This document shows positions 29,559-37,918 of a stretch of 64,000 nucleotides of DNA, one piece after another. The position numbers and the translations under genes were made by a program. The notes beneath the pieces were generated by a model. It worked only from the letters and a program-made list of their open reading frames with translations. It was not told the DNA's origin and ran no database searches. The stretch is from Gammaproteobacteria bacterium (GTDB lineage: Bacteria > Pseudomonadota > Gammaproteobacteria > Steroidobacterales > Woeseiaceae): NCBI GenBank assembly GCA_029863305.1, contig JAOTVR010000004.1, positions 24,355-88,354 of the forward strand, given 5' to 3'. Numbering within the stretch: the first letter of the stretch is position 1; each line of letters begins with the position of its first letter.

Positions 29559-30155
29559 ATGAACGAAGACGACGTTGATCGCATCGATCGCAACAGACGT
29601 CATTTTCTAACCGTAGCCACCGCAGTGACTGGAGCCGTCGGTGTTGGGTTTGTTGCGGTTCCATTTCTGTCTTCGTTGAAGCCAAGCGCGCGAGCGCAGG
29701 CGCTCGGAGCACCGGTGGAAGTGCCGATAGGCTCGATGCAACCCGGTGAGATGGTGCGCGTGTTGTGGCGCGGCAGATTGGTGTTCGTACTGCGACGCAG
29801 CGAAGCCATGATGGCGCGCCTGCCCGAGAGTCTCGCGGATCTCAGGGATCCGAATTCCGAGGTGGCCGAGCAGCAACCCGACTATGCGGCCAATGAAACC
29901 CGTTCGGTCAATCCCGAATTCCTTGTCGTCGAGGGATCCTGCACGCATCTCGGCTGTGCGCCGCTCGAGGACTTCGAGGTGCGGCCCGCCGAGAATTGGG
30001 CTGGCGGCTTTTTCTGCCCCTGCCACGGCTCGAAATTCGATCTCGCCGGGCGTGTCTATAAGGGTGTTCCGGCACCGACTAACCTGCGGGTTCCGCCGCA
30101 CCGATTTGTCAGGGACGACCTGATCCTGATCGGTCAGGATACGGGAGCAGCATAA
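29559..30155 (+). CDS. petA: Ubiquinol-cytochrome c reductase Rieske iron-sulfur subunit
   Basis: Rieske subunit of the cytochrome bc1 complex, shuttling electrons from ubiquinol to cytochrome c1. The 198-residue protein has a twin-arginine type N-terminus (RNRRHFLTVATAVTGAVGVG) that also forms the membrane anchor. The cluster-binding blocks are CTHLGCAPL (Cys128, His130) and CPCHGSKFD (Cys153, His156), with Cys133 and Cys155 as the disulfide pair. GGGAG precedes the ATG. The stop overlaps the petB start by one base. Confidence 0.96.
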   Translation: MNEDDVDRIDRNRRHFLTVATAVTGAVGVGFVAVPFLSSLKPSARAQALGAPVEVPIGSMQPGEMVRVLWRGRLVFVLRRSEAMMARLPESLADLRDPNSEVAEQQPDYAANETRSVNPEFLVVEGSCTHLGCAPLEDFEVRPAENWAGGFFCPCHGSKFDLAGRVYKGVPAPTNLRVPPHRFVRDDLILIGQDTGAA

Positions 30156-31405
30156 TGGCAAGAATCGAAGCGGAGGTAGGCAAACCTCAGGGCGGCTTGA
30201 TGAAGTGGATCGATGATCGCTTTCCGTTCACGGAGACGATGAAGTACCACGCCACAGAATATTATGCCTCCAAGAATTTCAACTTTTGGTACGTGTTCGG
30301 CGTGCTCGCATTTGTCGTATTGGCAATTCAGCTCATCACCGGCATTTTCCTCACGATGAATTACAAGCCGGCGGCCGCTGAAGCATTTGCCTCGGTCGAA
30401 TACATCATGCGAGACGTCGAGTGGGGCTGGCTGATTCGCTACATGCATTCCACCGGTGCCTCGTTCTTTTTCATTGTCGTCTACCTGCACATGTTTCGTG
30501 CGATGTTGTATGGCTCATACAAGAAGCCGCGTGAGTTGATCTGGATCATCGGCATGATGATCTTCTTCGTACTCATGGCAGAAGGATTCGCGGGCTACTT
30601 GCTCCCCTGGGGCCAGATGTCGTACTGGGGCGCCCAGGTCATCATCTCGTTGTTCGGCGCGATACCCGGTATCGGGGAAGCGCTTGTCGAAATCATACGC
30701 GGCGACTACTCGATCTCCGACATCACGCTCAACCGTTTCTTTGCGCTGCACGTCATTGTGTTGCCTTTGGCGCTCATCGGCCTGGTCTTCGTGCACATCG
30801 TTGCGCTTCACGAAGTTGGGTCGAACAACCCGGATGGCATCGAGATCAAAGAGAATAAAGGACCCGACGGTGTCCCACTCGATGGCATCGCTTTCCATCC
30901 GTATCACACGAGCAAAGACCTCGTCGCGATCATCGTGTTTCTCATGATCTTCTCGGCGGTTGTATTTTTCGCCCCGGATATGGGTGGTTATTTCCTCGAG
31001 CATGCGAACTTCGAACCGGCCAACCTGACGGCGACTCCGGAGCATATTGCGCCGGTCTGGTACTTCACGCCGTTCTACGCGATTCTTCGGGCGGTTCCCG
31101 ACAAGCTGTGGGGCTTCATATTGTTCGTCCTCGCAGTTCTGTTACCGGTATTCTTGCCGTGGCTCGATCGGGCGCGCGTCAAGTCCATCCGCTATCGCGG
31201 CTGGATCTACAAGTCGGCGCTAACCATGTTTGTCGTGACATTCCTGTCGCTGGGCTGGCTCGGAACTCAACCGGCAGAAGATATCTATGTCCTGGCCGCG
31301 AGGATCTTCTCGGTGCTCTACTTCGCGTTTTTTCTGTTGATGCCGTATTACACGACGATTGACAAAACGAAGCCCGTGCCGGACAGGGTGGTCTACCATG
31401 GATAA
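30155..31405 (+). CDS. petB: Cytochrome b of the bc1 complex
   Basis: Membrane core of complex III with two b hemes and the two quinone sites. 416 residues with eight membrane segments. Signature regions are WNFWYVFG-like sequence near the N-terminus (FNFWYVFGVLAF), YMHSTGASFFFIVVYLHMFR and the heme-ligand histidines, GYLLPWGQMSYWGAQV, and PEHIAPVWYFTPFYAILR with the Qo-site PEW-like element (here PEHIAPVWYF after a PEH rather than the classical order). Coupled by overlap to both petA and petC. Confidence 0.96.
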   Translation: MARIEAEVGKPQGGLMKWIDDRFPFTETMKYHATEYYASKNFNFWYVFGVLAFVVLAIQLITGIFLTMNYKPAAAEAFASVEYIMRDVEWGWLIRYMHSTGASFFFIVVYLHMFRAMLYGSYKKPRELIWIIGMMIFFVLMAEGFAGYLLPWGQMSYWGAQVIISLFGAIPGIGEALVEIIRGDYSISDITLNRFFALHVIVLPLALIGLVFVHIVALHEVGSNNPDGIEIKENKGPDGVPLDGIAFHPYHTSKDLVAIIVFLMIFSAVVFFAPDMGGYFLEHANFEPANLTATPEHIAPVWYFTPFYAILRAVPDKLWGFILFVLAVLLPVFLPWLDRARVKSIRYRGWIYKSALTMFVVTFLSLGWLGTQPAEDIYVLAARIFSVLYFAFFLLMPYYTTIDKTKPVPDRVVYHG

Positions 31406-32150
31406 GTCAAAGATGTTTAGCAGGCTCGTTGCCGTCGTTGCGCTGTTGGCGGCTACCGAGGGTTTTGCGTCAGGCGGGGGAGCGCAGCTCGATGCGGCGG
31501 ACATTGACCCGGGTAATATTTCGTCGCTGCAACGCGGCGCGCGTAATTTCATCAACTACTGTTCGGGGTGTCATTCGGCCCAATACGTGCGCTTCAATAC
31601 GATCGGCAAGTACCTTGAGCTGTCTGAAGAGCAGTTGGTCGATAACCTGATGTTCAACGCCGACAAGACCTTCGAGACCATCAAGGCATCGATGCCGGCG
31701 GCGGACGCAGCGCGCTGGTACGGAACCGCGCCACCAGACCTGTCGCTGATGGCGAGGGCGAAGGGCGCTGATTACGTTTACAACTTTCTGCGCGGATTCT
31801 ATCTGGACCCGGCAAGTCCAACCGGTGTCGATAACCTCGTTCTGGCAGGCACCAGCATGCCGAACGTATTGTGGGAGTTGCAGGGCTATCAGAGCGCCGT
31901 CTTTACCGAGCATACGGTTGACGGTGTAACGTCGCGCGAGTTCGAGGGCTTCGAACATGTCACGGCAGGAACGCTCGACGCGGAAGACTTTGACGAGTTC
32001 GTGCGTGATACCGTCAATTTCCTCGCGTATATCGCCGAACCGATTCGATCCGATCGGCGCAAGCTCGGTGTCTGGGTGCTGATGTATCTGATTGTTTTCG
32101 GGATCATCGCGCTAATGCTGAAAAAACAAATCTGGAAGGACGTCAAATAA
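31398..32150 (+). CDS. petC: Cytochrome c1 of the bc1 complex
   Basis: Membrane-anchored c-type cytochrome that hands electrons to soluble cytochrome c. The 250-residue protein begins with a signal peptide (MDKSKMFSRLVAVVALLAAT), binds heme at CSGCH (Cys55, Cys58, His59), and offers Met ligand candidates in AGTSMPNVLWEL. One C-terminal anchor is VLMYLIVFGIIALMLKKQIW. It overlaps the end of petB by eight bases and its stop overlaps the sspA start by one. Confidence 0.95.
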   Translation: MDKSKMFSRLVAVVALLAATEGFASGGGAQLDAADIDPGNISSLQRGARNFINYCSGCHSAQYVRFNTIGKYLELSEEQLVDNLMFNADKTFETIKASMPAADAARWYGTAPPDLSLMARAKGADYVYNFLRGFYLDPASPTGVDNLVLAGTSMPNVLWELQGYQSAVFTEHTVDGVTSREFEGFEHVTAGTLDAEDFDEFVRDTVNFLAYIAEPIRSDRRKLGVWVLMYLIVFGIIALMLKKQIWKDVK

Positions 32151-32779
32151 TGGCAGTAATCGCCAACAGACGCTCCGTGATGACCCTGTTTTCGCGACCG
32201 ACTGACATACACAGTCATCGGACACGGCTGGTCCTTGCTGAGAAGAACATCAACATCGAAATCGCAAGCGTCATGGGCAGTGAGTTGCCCGAGGACCTCA
32301 TGGATCTGAATCCGTATCATTCGGTGCCGACCCTGGTCGACCGCGACCTCACTCTGTACGATTCGCGCGTCATCATCGAATATCTCGATGAACGATTCCC
32401 GCATCCGCCGCTTATGCCGGTTGACCCGGTCATGCGCGCGCAGTTTCGACTGGCGTTATTTCGCATCGAGACGGACTGGTATTCGATTGCCGAGGAGTCC
32501 GAAGCCGTTGCTGACGGCAAGCTCAGCAGCAAGTCGCGCAAGCTCCTGCGTGAGAGCATCCTGCAAAGCACCGAGTTATTCGGCGCCAGGCCGTACTTCC
32601 TCAGCGACGAATTCTCACTCGTCGACGCGACGATCGCGCCGATTCTGTGGCGACTGCCGGTCTACGGGATTGATCTCGGCAATGCGGCAGGTGCGATTGA
32701 GGACTACATGAAGCGTGTGTTTGCGCGCCGGTCATTCCAGCAAAGCCTGACCGAACTCGAGCAGGAAATGCGGCTGTAA
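32150..32779 (+). CDS. sspA: Stringent starvation protein A
   Basis: A 209-residue glutathione-transferase-like protein that binds RNA polymerase and controls stationary-phase and virulence genes in known cases. The thioredoxin-like N-terminal half has MTLFSRPTDIHSHRTRLVL and NPYHSVPTLVDRDLTLYDS; the C-terminal half is helical with FFSDEFSLVD-type sequence (YFLSDEFSLVDA). It is joined to petC by a TAATG overlap, the bc1-sspAB link seen in many gammaproteobacteria. Confidence 0.94.
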   Translation: MAVIANRRSVMTLFSRPTDIHSHRTRLVLAEKNINIEIASVMGSELPEDLMDLNPYHSVPTLVDRDLTLYDSRVIIEYLDERFPHPPLMPVDPVMRAQFRLALFRIETDWYSIAEESEAVADGKLSSKSRKLLRESILQSTELFGARPYFLSDEFSLVDATIAPILWRLPVYGIDLGNAAGAIEDYMKRVFARRSFQQSLTELEQEMRL

Positions 32780-32864
32780 AGCCAAGTTATGTCACTTTCC
32801 CTGCAGAAATCGTAAACAGTGGTAAGCTACAGCCGGTGTAATCTATAACCGGGACTCGCAAGCG

Positions 32865-33263
32865 TTGAGTAATCCCAGCCGTTCAAAAAGACCGTATTTG
32901 ATTCGCGCCATGCATGAGTGGATGGGCGACAATGGACATACGCCGCACATCGTCGTCGATGCGTCGGTAGATGGTGTCAGCGTGCCGCTCGAACACGTCA
33001 AAGATGGCAAGATTATTCTGAATATCAGCGAAACCGCTGCTCACAACCTGAAACTAAGCAATGATGCCGTGAGCTTTCGAGCGCGGTTTTCCGGCGTGCC
33101 GTACGACGTCTGGGTACCCATGAAGTCGGTCCTGGGCATCTACGCCAGAGAGACGGGGCAGGGCATGATCTTCTCGCACGATTCGGACACAACGGAGCAG
33201 AAGGTTCGGGATAACGAAATCGAGTCGACGCGCAGCCGCCCGCACCTCAAAGTCGTCAAGTAA
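32865..33263 (+). CDS. sspB: ClpXP adaptor SspB
   Basis: Adaptor that delivers ssrA-tagged proteins to ClpXP. The 132-residue protein has the substrate-binding domain start RPYLIRAMHEWMGDNGHTPH, then VPLEHVKDGKIILNIS and VRFxARF-like VSFRARFSGVPYDVWVP. The C-terminus ends RPHLKVVK, matching the ClpX-binding tail (R-P-x-L-x-V-V-K). The start is a TTG; the first ATG would remove the conserved RPYL stretch, so TTG is favoured despite a weak ribosome site. Confidence 0.94.
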   Translation: MSNPSRSKRPYLIRAMHEWMGDNGHTPHIVVDASVDGVSVPLEHVKDGKIILNISETAAHNLKLSNDAVSFRARFSGVPYDVWVPMKSVLGIYARETGQGMIFSHDSDTTEQKVRDNEIESTRSRPHLKVVK

Positions 33264-33277
33264 GGTCGTACGCAGAC

Positions 33278-33664
33278 CTACAAACGCGAATCGCCCGGGC
33301 GGAAGGCGTCCTTGATCCACTCGATTGATCTCTTGCCGTGCGGGTCGCCGTCAATTGCCACAATATCGAAGCGGCACACGCAGTTCGCATAGCCGCATTT
33401 CTTCGCCAGAAACAGTGCGGCCGTGCGGATGATCTTGCGTTGCTTGTGAGAGTCGACGGTCAGTCCGGCGCGAGAGAAGCGGTTGTTCGCACGATATCGT
33501 ACTTCGACGAAAACCAGCTGTGTATGGTCCTGCATGATCAGGTCGATCTCGCCCAGGCGGCAGCGAAAGTTTCTGGCGATCTGACGCAGGCCCTGACGTT
33601 GCAGGAATTGTTCGGCAAGCCGCTCTGCGCCGGAACCTACAGCTCGCGTGTCGCGTCGTACCAC
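33278..33664 (-). CDS. yraN: YraN family (UPF0102) nuclease-fold protein
   Basis: A 128-residue protein of the YraN/UPF0102 family, which has a restriction-endonuclease-like fold and no settled function. Conserved blocks are GAERLAEQFLQRQG, RNFRCRLGEIDLIM (the E-I-D putative metal site), LVFVEVRYR and FDIVAIDG. It starts with GTG and overlaps the lpoA end by 28 bases, so it is translated behind lpoA. The lpoA-yraN pairing is standard. Confidence 0.9.
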   Translation of the reverse strand: MVRRDTRAVGSGAERLAEQFLQRQGLRQIARNFRCRLGEIDLIMQDHTQLVFVEVRYRANNRFSRAGLTVDSHKQRKIIRTAALFLAKKCGYANCVCRFDIVAIDGDPHGKRSIEWIKDAFRPGDSRL

Positions 33665-35613
33665 GATTCGTCGTCAGCGGCGTCGGGCAACAATAACTCG
33701 GCGTCTTCGCTGGTATCCTGAATCGGCCCGCCGCCGTAATCGGTATCCGGCAATGCGACAGGCTCGCCACCCTGAAACTGCGCCCAGGCCAGCCGGCGGC
33801 GAACGCGACCGTCGTAATCGAGATAAAGTCTGCCGGTCGCGCCGTCGATTTCCTGCATTGGACCCGTTCGCGCTGCGAACAACGCGGCAATCAGCTGATA
33901 CGCGTCATAGCCCATCGCATGCAATCGGCCCAATCGACGTTCATCCGGCCAGTACTCCTGGTACAGCGCTGGCAGATTCTCGATCCAATGCTGCGGCGCG
34001 ATGACCCACGGCGTGTCGGCGAACATAATGCCGTTCAGGTCGGCATTTGAGCGTCCATCCATCGCATTGATTTCGGACGTCGAGTACACGGGCAGGTCGC
34101 CTGAGTAGTGAAATTTCAATTGTGATTTCAACAGGCGCCCCGCCGGCGCGTCGGCCGCCAGAAAAATGAACTCACCGTCCTGGCGCCGGCGTGGGTCGAA
34201 TTGCAGAGGCCCGCCGATATTTGCGCGCAGGCGCTGATATCGGCGCACGCTTCCGGACAAAGCCATCAGGTCCTCAATCGTATTCGAGAAATCCTGAATG
34301 CCCGGGGTGTAGGTCCGATGGTCCAGCAGCGTTCCGCCAAGCGCCTCGAATTGCGAGGCGAAGCTGCTCAAGACGCGGCGGCCCCAGTCATTATTGGGTA
34401 CCAGTGCCAATGCGCGCGTATGTCCGTCCGCCAGTGCGCGGTCGGCGGCAGAACGCGCTTCGTCTTCGGGCGCCAGCGCAAACTGATACAGTCCAGGAGG
34501 CGCAAGCGTGTCGTCGGGCAGATAGTTCAGTGTAAGAACCGGTACGGGCACGAGAATGTCATTCGCGAGTTCACTGACGCTGCTTCTAAGCAACGGACCG
34601 ATAATGAATTCAGCGCCGTCGGCCACTGCCGTGGTGTAGGCGGCACTGGCTCCGCCTTCGTTGCTTACATCGTAGACACGCACGGTCTGGTGATCATCGA
34701 GGCCCGCCGCAGTCGAAAAATACGCGCCGAAGAATCCGTGCTGAATCGCATGACCGGCCGCCCCGGCGCGGCCGGTCAGCGGCAGCAGCAAAGCGATCTG
34801 CCGTGGATAGTCGAGGCTCATCCGGGCAGGAATTTGCAGCCTGTCGATGATCGCCATCGCCGGATGACCGCCATGTGCGTCGCGCCAGCGCACCGCGCCA
34901 TTGATCCAGCCAATACCTTGTTGTCCGGTCGACGCTGCCAGCGAGCCGAGTTCCAGCCACGCTTTTACGTTTTCATCGAGCGCTGTTTCTGCACTCGCCC
35001 TGAGTAGCTGTGGGTCGCTGACGACCAGGCCTTGCCAGAGACGCCAACGATTCTGCTCGATACTGCGCCGGTCACGAAGCCAGATTTCACGTTGCGTCAT
35101 CAATTCGACGGATCTCGCAGGATCGCCTTTTTGTATCCAGGCATCACCGCGCAACGCTTCGACGCGCAAGCGGTGCCGCCCGGGCAGCGATTCAAGGCTC
35201 ATAGCCTCGAGAATGCTGAGTGCGGCATCAGGCTCCCCGGCGTACAGCAGCAACGCGGCCTGATTGGTATTCCACAGCCAGCGCAAGTCGGAAGCGCCCG
35301 GTCGCACGACCGCGTCAAAGGCCCGGCGTGCCCGGGTCGTATCGCCCGCATCGAGCCATTGCTCGACGGCCAGTAGCGTCAGTCGGTCTTTCTCATAGCC
35401 GCTCGCTGCGGCCGCGAGACCGATATAGATGCCTGCTGCATCTTCGTAGCGACCGTTGCTCGCCAGCCGTTCAGCGCGACTCTCGCCCGGGCTACCACCA
35501 AACATGCCGCCGGTGGTTTCACAGGCCGTCAGTGTCAGGGTCACCAGCAGCAGTGCGACAACGCTTGCTACCGGGCTTCTTTGTTGGGCAGGATGTGTCA
35601 AAGTCTTTCGCAT
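33637..35613 (-). CDS. lpoA: Penicillin-binding protein activator LpoA
   Basis: Outer-membrane lipoprotein that reaches across the periplasm to stimulate the peptidoglycan synthase PBP1A. The 658-residue protein has a lipoprotein signal ending in the lipobox LTAC (Cys about 30), an N-terminal TPR-like helical half, and a C-terminal periplasmic-binding-protein-like half with RQIALLLPLTGRAG, IGPLLRSSVSELA and HAMGYDAYQLIAALFA. Divergent from rsmI across only 34 bases. Confidence 0.93.
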   Translation of the reverse strand: MRKTLTHPAQQRSPVASVVALLLVTLTLTACETTGGMFGGSPGESRAERLASNGRYEDAAGIYIGLAAAASGYEKDRLTLLAVEQWLDAGDTTRARRAFDAVVRPGASDLRWLWNTNQAALLLYAGEPDAALSILEAMSLESLPGRHRLRVEALRGDAWIQKGDPARSVELMTQREIWLRDRRSIEQNRWRLWQGLVVSDPQLLRASAETALDENVKAWLELGSLAASTGQQGIGWINGAVRWRDAHGGHPAMAIIDRLQIPARMSLDYPRQIALLLPLTGRAGAAGHAIQHGFFGAYFSTAAGLDDHQTVRVYDVSNEGGASAAYTTAVADGAEFIIGPLLRSSVSELANDILVPVPVLTLNYLPDDTLAPPGLYQFALAPEDEARSAADRALADGHTRALALVPNNDWGRRVLSSFASQFEALGGTLLDHRTYTPGIQDFSNTIEDLMALSGSVRRYQRLRANIGGPLQFDPRRRQDGEFIFLAADAPAGRLLKSQLKFHYSGDLPVYSTSEINAMDGRSNADLNGIMFADTPWVIAPQHWIENLPALYQEYWPDERRLGRLHAMGYDAYQLIAALFAARTGPMQEIDGATGRLYLDYDGRVRRRLAWAQFQGGEPVALPDTDYGGGPIQDTSEDAELLLPDAADDESWYDATREL

Positions 35614-35647
35614 ACGCCTAAATTTTTCCAGGGATCAAGTCTCTTCG

Positions 35648-36493
35648 ATGAGCGGCACACTATTTGTTGTGGCAACGCCGATCGGTAATCTCGACGATCT
35701 GCCGCCGCGAGCGCGTGAGACACTCGCAAGCGTTGATCTGATTGCCGCCGAGGATACCCGCCACACCGGGCGATTGCTATCGCATTTCGGGATCAAAACA
35801 CGGCTTTTGGCATTGCACGATCACAATGAAGAGCAACTCGCCGAAAAGCTCGTCAAGCGTCTCGCCGCGGGTGATTCGATAGCATTGGTCAGCGATGCCG
35901 GCACGCCTCTCGTCAGTGATCCGGGTTTTCGACTGCTGCGCGCCGCCCATCGCGCCGGTGTGGCCGTATCCCCCATCCCGGGGCCGAGTGCGCTGACCGC
36001 AGCTTTGTCGGTCGCTGGTCTGCCCACCGATCGCTTCTGTTTCGAGGGCTTCTTGCCCGCAAAGAAGAAAGCGCGTCGCGACGCGCTCGCCAGCCTCGCG
36101 AGCGAGCGCCGCACGATGATTTTTTTTGAATCCGTACATCGAATCGCCGACACACTCGGCGACCTTGTGACAGAACTCGGCGACGATCGATCCGCTTTTC
36201 TGGGCCGGGAGCTCACCAAGTTGCACGAACAGTGTATTCGAGGGACGTTGGGAGATCTGCTCGAACAAATTGGCGACGGGACGATTACCGCGAAGGGCGA
36301 ATTCGTAATTGTCGTTGCAGGAACCACGCACACCGGAAAGTCCTCGATCAATATCGATCGCTTGCTTGTCGAGCTTGTCGAGCTGATGCCCGGCAAGCAA
36401 GTCGCAAAGGTCATTGCACGGGCGACGGGCGAGAAACGCAATGCCTTGTATCGACGGCTGCTCGAGCTGACAAAGACAGGGGACGATTCATAA
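35648..36493 (+). CDS. rsmI: 16S rRNA 2'-O-ribose C1402 methyltransferase
   Basis: Methylates the ribose of C1402 in the ribosomal P site, tuning decoding fidelity with RsmH, whose gene lies further along this window. The 281-residue protein starts MSGTLFVVATPIGNLDDLPP, then IAAEDTRHTGRLL, SDAGTPLVSDPGFRL and GPSALTAALSVAGLP, the tetrapyrrole-methylase fold blocks. A longer frame reading into lpoA is rejected. It overlaps the convergent methyltransferase gene by six bases. Confidence 0.96.
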   Translation: MSGTLFVVATPIGNLDDLPPRARETLASVDLIAAEDTRHTGRLLSHFGIKTRLLALHDHNEEQLAEKLVKRLAAGDSIALVSDAGTPLVSDPGFRLLRAAHRAGVAVSPIPGPSALTAALSVAGLPTDRFCFEGFLPAKKKARRDALASLASERRTMIFFESVHRIADTLGDLVTELGDDRSAFLGRELTKLHEQCIRGTLGDLLEQIGDGTITAKGEFVIVVAGTTHTGKSSINIDRLLVELVELMPGKQVAKVIARATGEKRNALYRRLLELTKTGDDS

Positions 36494-36934
36494 CCAGCGC
36501 CGGACAGTGTCGGCGTATGCCCGATACTGATCGCCGAATTCAGCCAGCGATTTGGCCTCTTCGTAGGGGCAGAACACCCTGTCGATCACGCAGGCGTAGC
36601 TTATGACGATGGCATAGAACGGCACCGAGCCAGCGGCAAGCGCCAGCCCCAGGAGCATCAGTATCATGCCGAGGTACATCGGGTTGCGGGAAATTGAGTA
36701 GACATCGTGCGTCAGCAGCGATGTCGAGCTTGCGGTTGGACAGATCGGCGTAGCCGCCCGCTTGAATAACCACCAGGCTCTGATCATTATTGCAAAGCCC
36801 GCTATGCCTGCAATGCTTGCGGCAACGGGCAGGGCAGGATGCAATGGCATCGGTGCCAGCAAATGTGCGATGAAGGCGATGAGCACGAAGCTCATGGCAA
36901 TACGCGGTGGTCGATATTCAATGAGCTTGTGCAT
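36488..36934 (-). CDS. Isoprenylcysteine carboxyl methyltransferase-like membrane protein
   Basis: A 148-residue membrane protein of the ICMT/PEMT-like superfamily. It has four or so membrane segments and the conserved YSISRNPMYLGMILMLLG block, with FCPYEEAKSLAEFGDQYRAY near the C-terminus, where these enzymes bind SAM. The substrate in bacteria is usually unknown. It lies 11 bases behind the MarR gene with an AGGGG ribosome site, so it is probably a target of that regulator. Confidence 0.78.
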   Translation of the reverse strand: MHKLIEYRPPRIAMSFVLIAFIAHLLAPMPLHPALPVAASIAGIAGFAIMIRAWWLFKRAATPICPTASSTSLLTHDVYSISRNPMYLGMILMLLGLALAAGSVPFYAIVISYACVIDRVFCPYEEAKSLAEFGDQYRAYADTVRRWL

Positions 36935-36945
36935 AGCCTGATCCC

Positions 36946-37380
36946 CTAGCCGAGCTTGCTCAATAGTGCTGTCAGTGTTTCGCGCGTCGTCTCGAGCGCA
37001 TCGTCGGAGATGTCACTGAAGGTTTCTTCGATCACTGCCGCTTCGCTGCGCCGAATCTCCTGGAAGGACATGCGGCCAGCATTGCTTAGTCGCATTAATC
37101 GAGATCGTTTGTGCTGCGGATTCTCGACACTGCGCACCAATCCTCTGGCGACAAGCGCGTTGATGGTGACCTGTACATGCTGGCGTGACACGTTGTAACG
37201 GCGCGCGATCTCCGGCACGGAGAGTTCCAGCCGTGGATGCAGGAATTCCATGACCGCTCGATCGGCCGCCGACAAGCCGGTGTCGGCGAGGTACTGATCG
37301 GCCACAGCCGCCATGGCGCGAAATAGCCGCCGGATCAGCCAGGTAATTTCATACGCGTGCTCGCTGCGCTGTAGTGACAC
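36946..37380 (-). CDS. MarR family transcriptional regulator
   Basis: A 144-residue winged-helix dimeric regulator. The DNA-binding part reads VPEIARRYNVSRQHVQVTINALVARGLV followed by a wing with SVENPQHKRSRLMRLS; the dimer helices flank it. The frame is open farther upstream, but a GTG at 37380 has GGAG eight bases before it and fits the promoter found at 37415-37443. The two palindromes around that promoter suggest autoregulation of this gene and the following methyltransferase gene. Ligand unknown. Confidence 0.86.
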   Translation of the reverse strand: MSLQRSEHAYEITWLIRRLFRAMAAVADQYLADTGLSAADRAVMEFLHPRLELSVPEIARRYNVSRQHVQVTINALVARGLVRSVENPQHKRSRLMRLSNAGRMSFQEIRRSEAAVIEETFSDISDDALETTRETLTALLSKLG

Positions 37381-37398
37381 GGTCAAGCTCCGAAAAAG

Positions 37399-37444
37399 TG
37401 ACAAGTGGATTGTCATTATTCCGATTGACAATTTAATTGTCAAT
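37399..37444 (-). promoter_or_regulatory. MarR promoter with two palindromic operators
   Basis: On the minus strand TTGACA (37443-37438) and AATAAT (37420-37415) are spaced by 17 bases, close to the sigma-70 consensus. The -35 lies inside a perfect 21-bp palindrome (37424-37444) with core TTGACAATTTAATTGTCAA. A second site, TGACAA-N5-TTGTCA (37399-37415), overlaps the -10 end. The shared half-site TGACAA and 27-bp spacing fit repression by the MarR dimer. Confidence 0.75.
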
Positions 37445-37480
37445 ATCACATCAAACCGGATCGGGCCGCAGCGAATTTAT

Positions 37481-37511
37481 TTGCGGTGCGATCCCCGTAT
37501 TTGTGTAAAAT
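37481..37511 (+). promoter_or_regulatory. Candidate rnpB promoter
   Basis: A TAAAAT -10 box (37506-37511) ends eight bases before the RNase P RNA 5' end, the right distance for a stable RNA. The best -35 is TTGCGG (37481-37486), 19 bases away, which is a little long. Confidence 0.5.
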
Positions 37512-37519
37512 CGCCGTCC

Positions 37520-37893
37520 GAGAAAGCAGGAGTTGGCCAGACAATCGCTGTAAGCATGCTGCTTGCAGAGGAAAGTCCGGGCTCCTTCGGACAGGGCGCC
37601 AGGTAACACCTGGGGGGCGTGAGCCCATGGAAAGTGCCACAGAAAACAAACCGCCGGCTCTGCCGGTAAGGGTGAAAAGGTGCGGTAAGAGCGCACCGCG
37701 CGACTGGTAACAGCTCGCGGCACGGTAAACCCCGCCCGGAGCAAGACCAAATAGGGGAGTAGCGCTTGTTGCGCGCCGCCGGTCCCGAGCGGACTCCCGG
37801 GTAGGTTGCTAGAGGCAGTCGGTGACGACTGTCCCAGATGAATGATTGTCGTCGACAGAACCCGGCTTATTGCCGGCTCCTGCTTTCTCACCT
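37520..37893 (+). ncRNA. rnpB: RNase P RNA, bacterial type A
   Basis: Catalytic RNA that trims tRNA 5' leaders. Ends pair as P1: GAGAAAGCAGGAG at 37520-37532 with CTCCTGCTTTCTC at 37877-37889. Universally conserved segments appear in order: GAGGAAAGTCCGGGCTCC, CAGAAAACAAACCGCC, GGTAAGAGCGCACCGCG, and ACAGAACCCGGCTTAT near the 3' end. Its position upstream of mraZ matches Pseudomonas-type genomes. The exact 3' end is estimated. A small spurious reading frame inside is ignored. Confidence 0.96.
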
Positions 37894-37918
37894 CCCGACA
37901 AGGGCTGGGAGCCGTTTT
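37892..37918 (+). terminator. Probable rnpB terminator
   Basis: CTCCC at 37892-37896 can pair with GGGAG at 37907-37911 (or GGCT with AGCC across a GGG loop), followed by CCGTTTT. It stands right after the mature RNA end. Confidence 0.55.

Noticed and set aside
29326..29712. 128-codon minus-strand frame across the degS-petA gap
   Set aside because: It overlaps the petA coding start antisense and has no protein features.
37486..37710. Short reading frame inside the RNase P RNA
   Set aside because: It lies within a confidently identified structural RNA.
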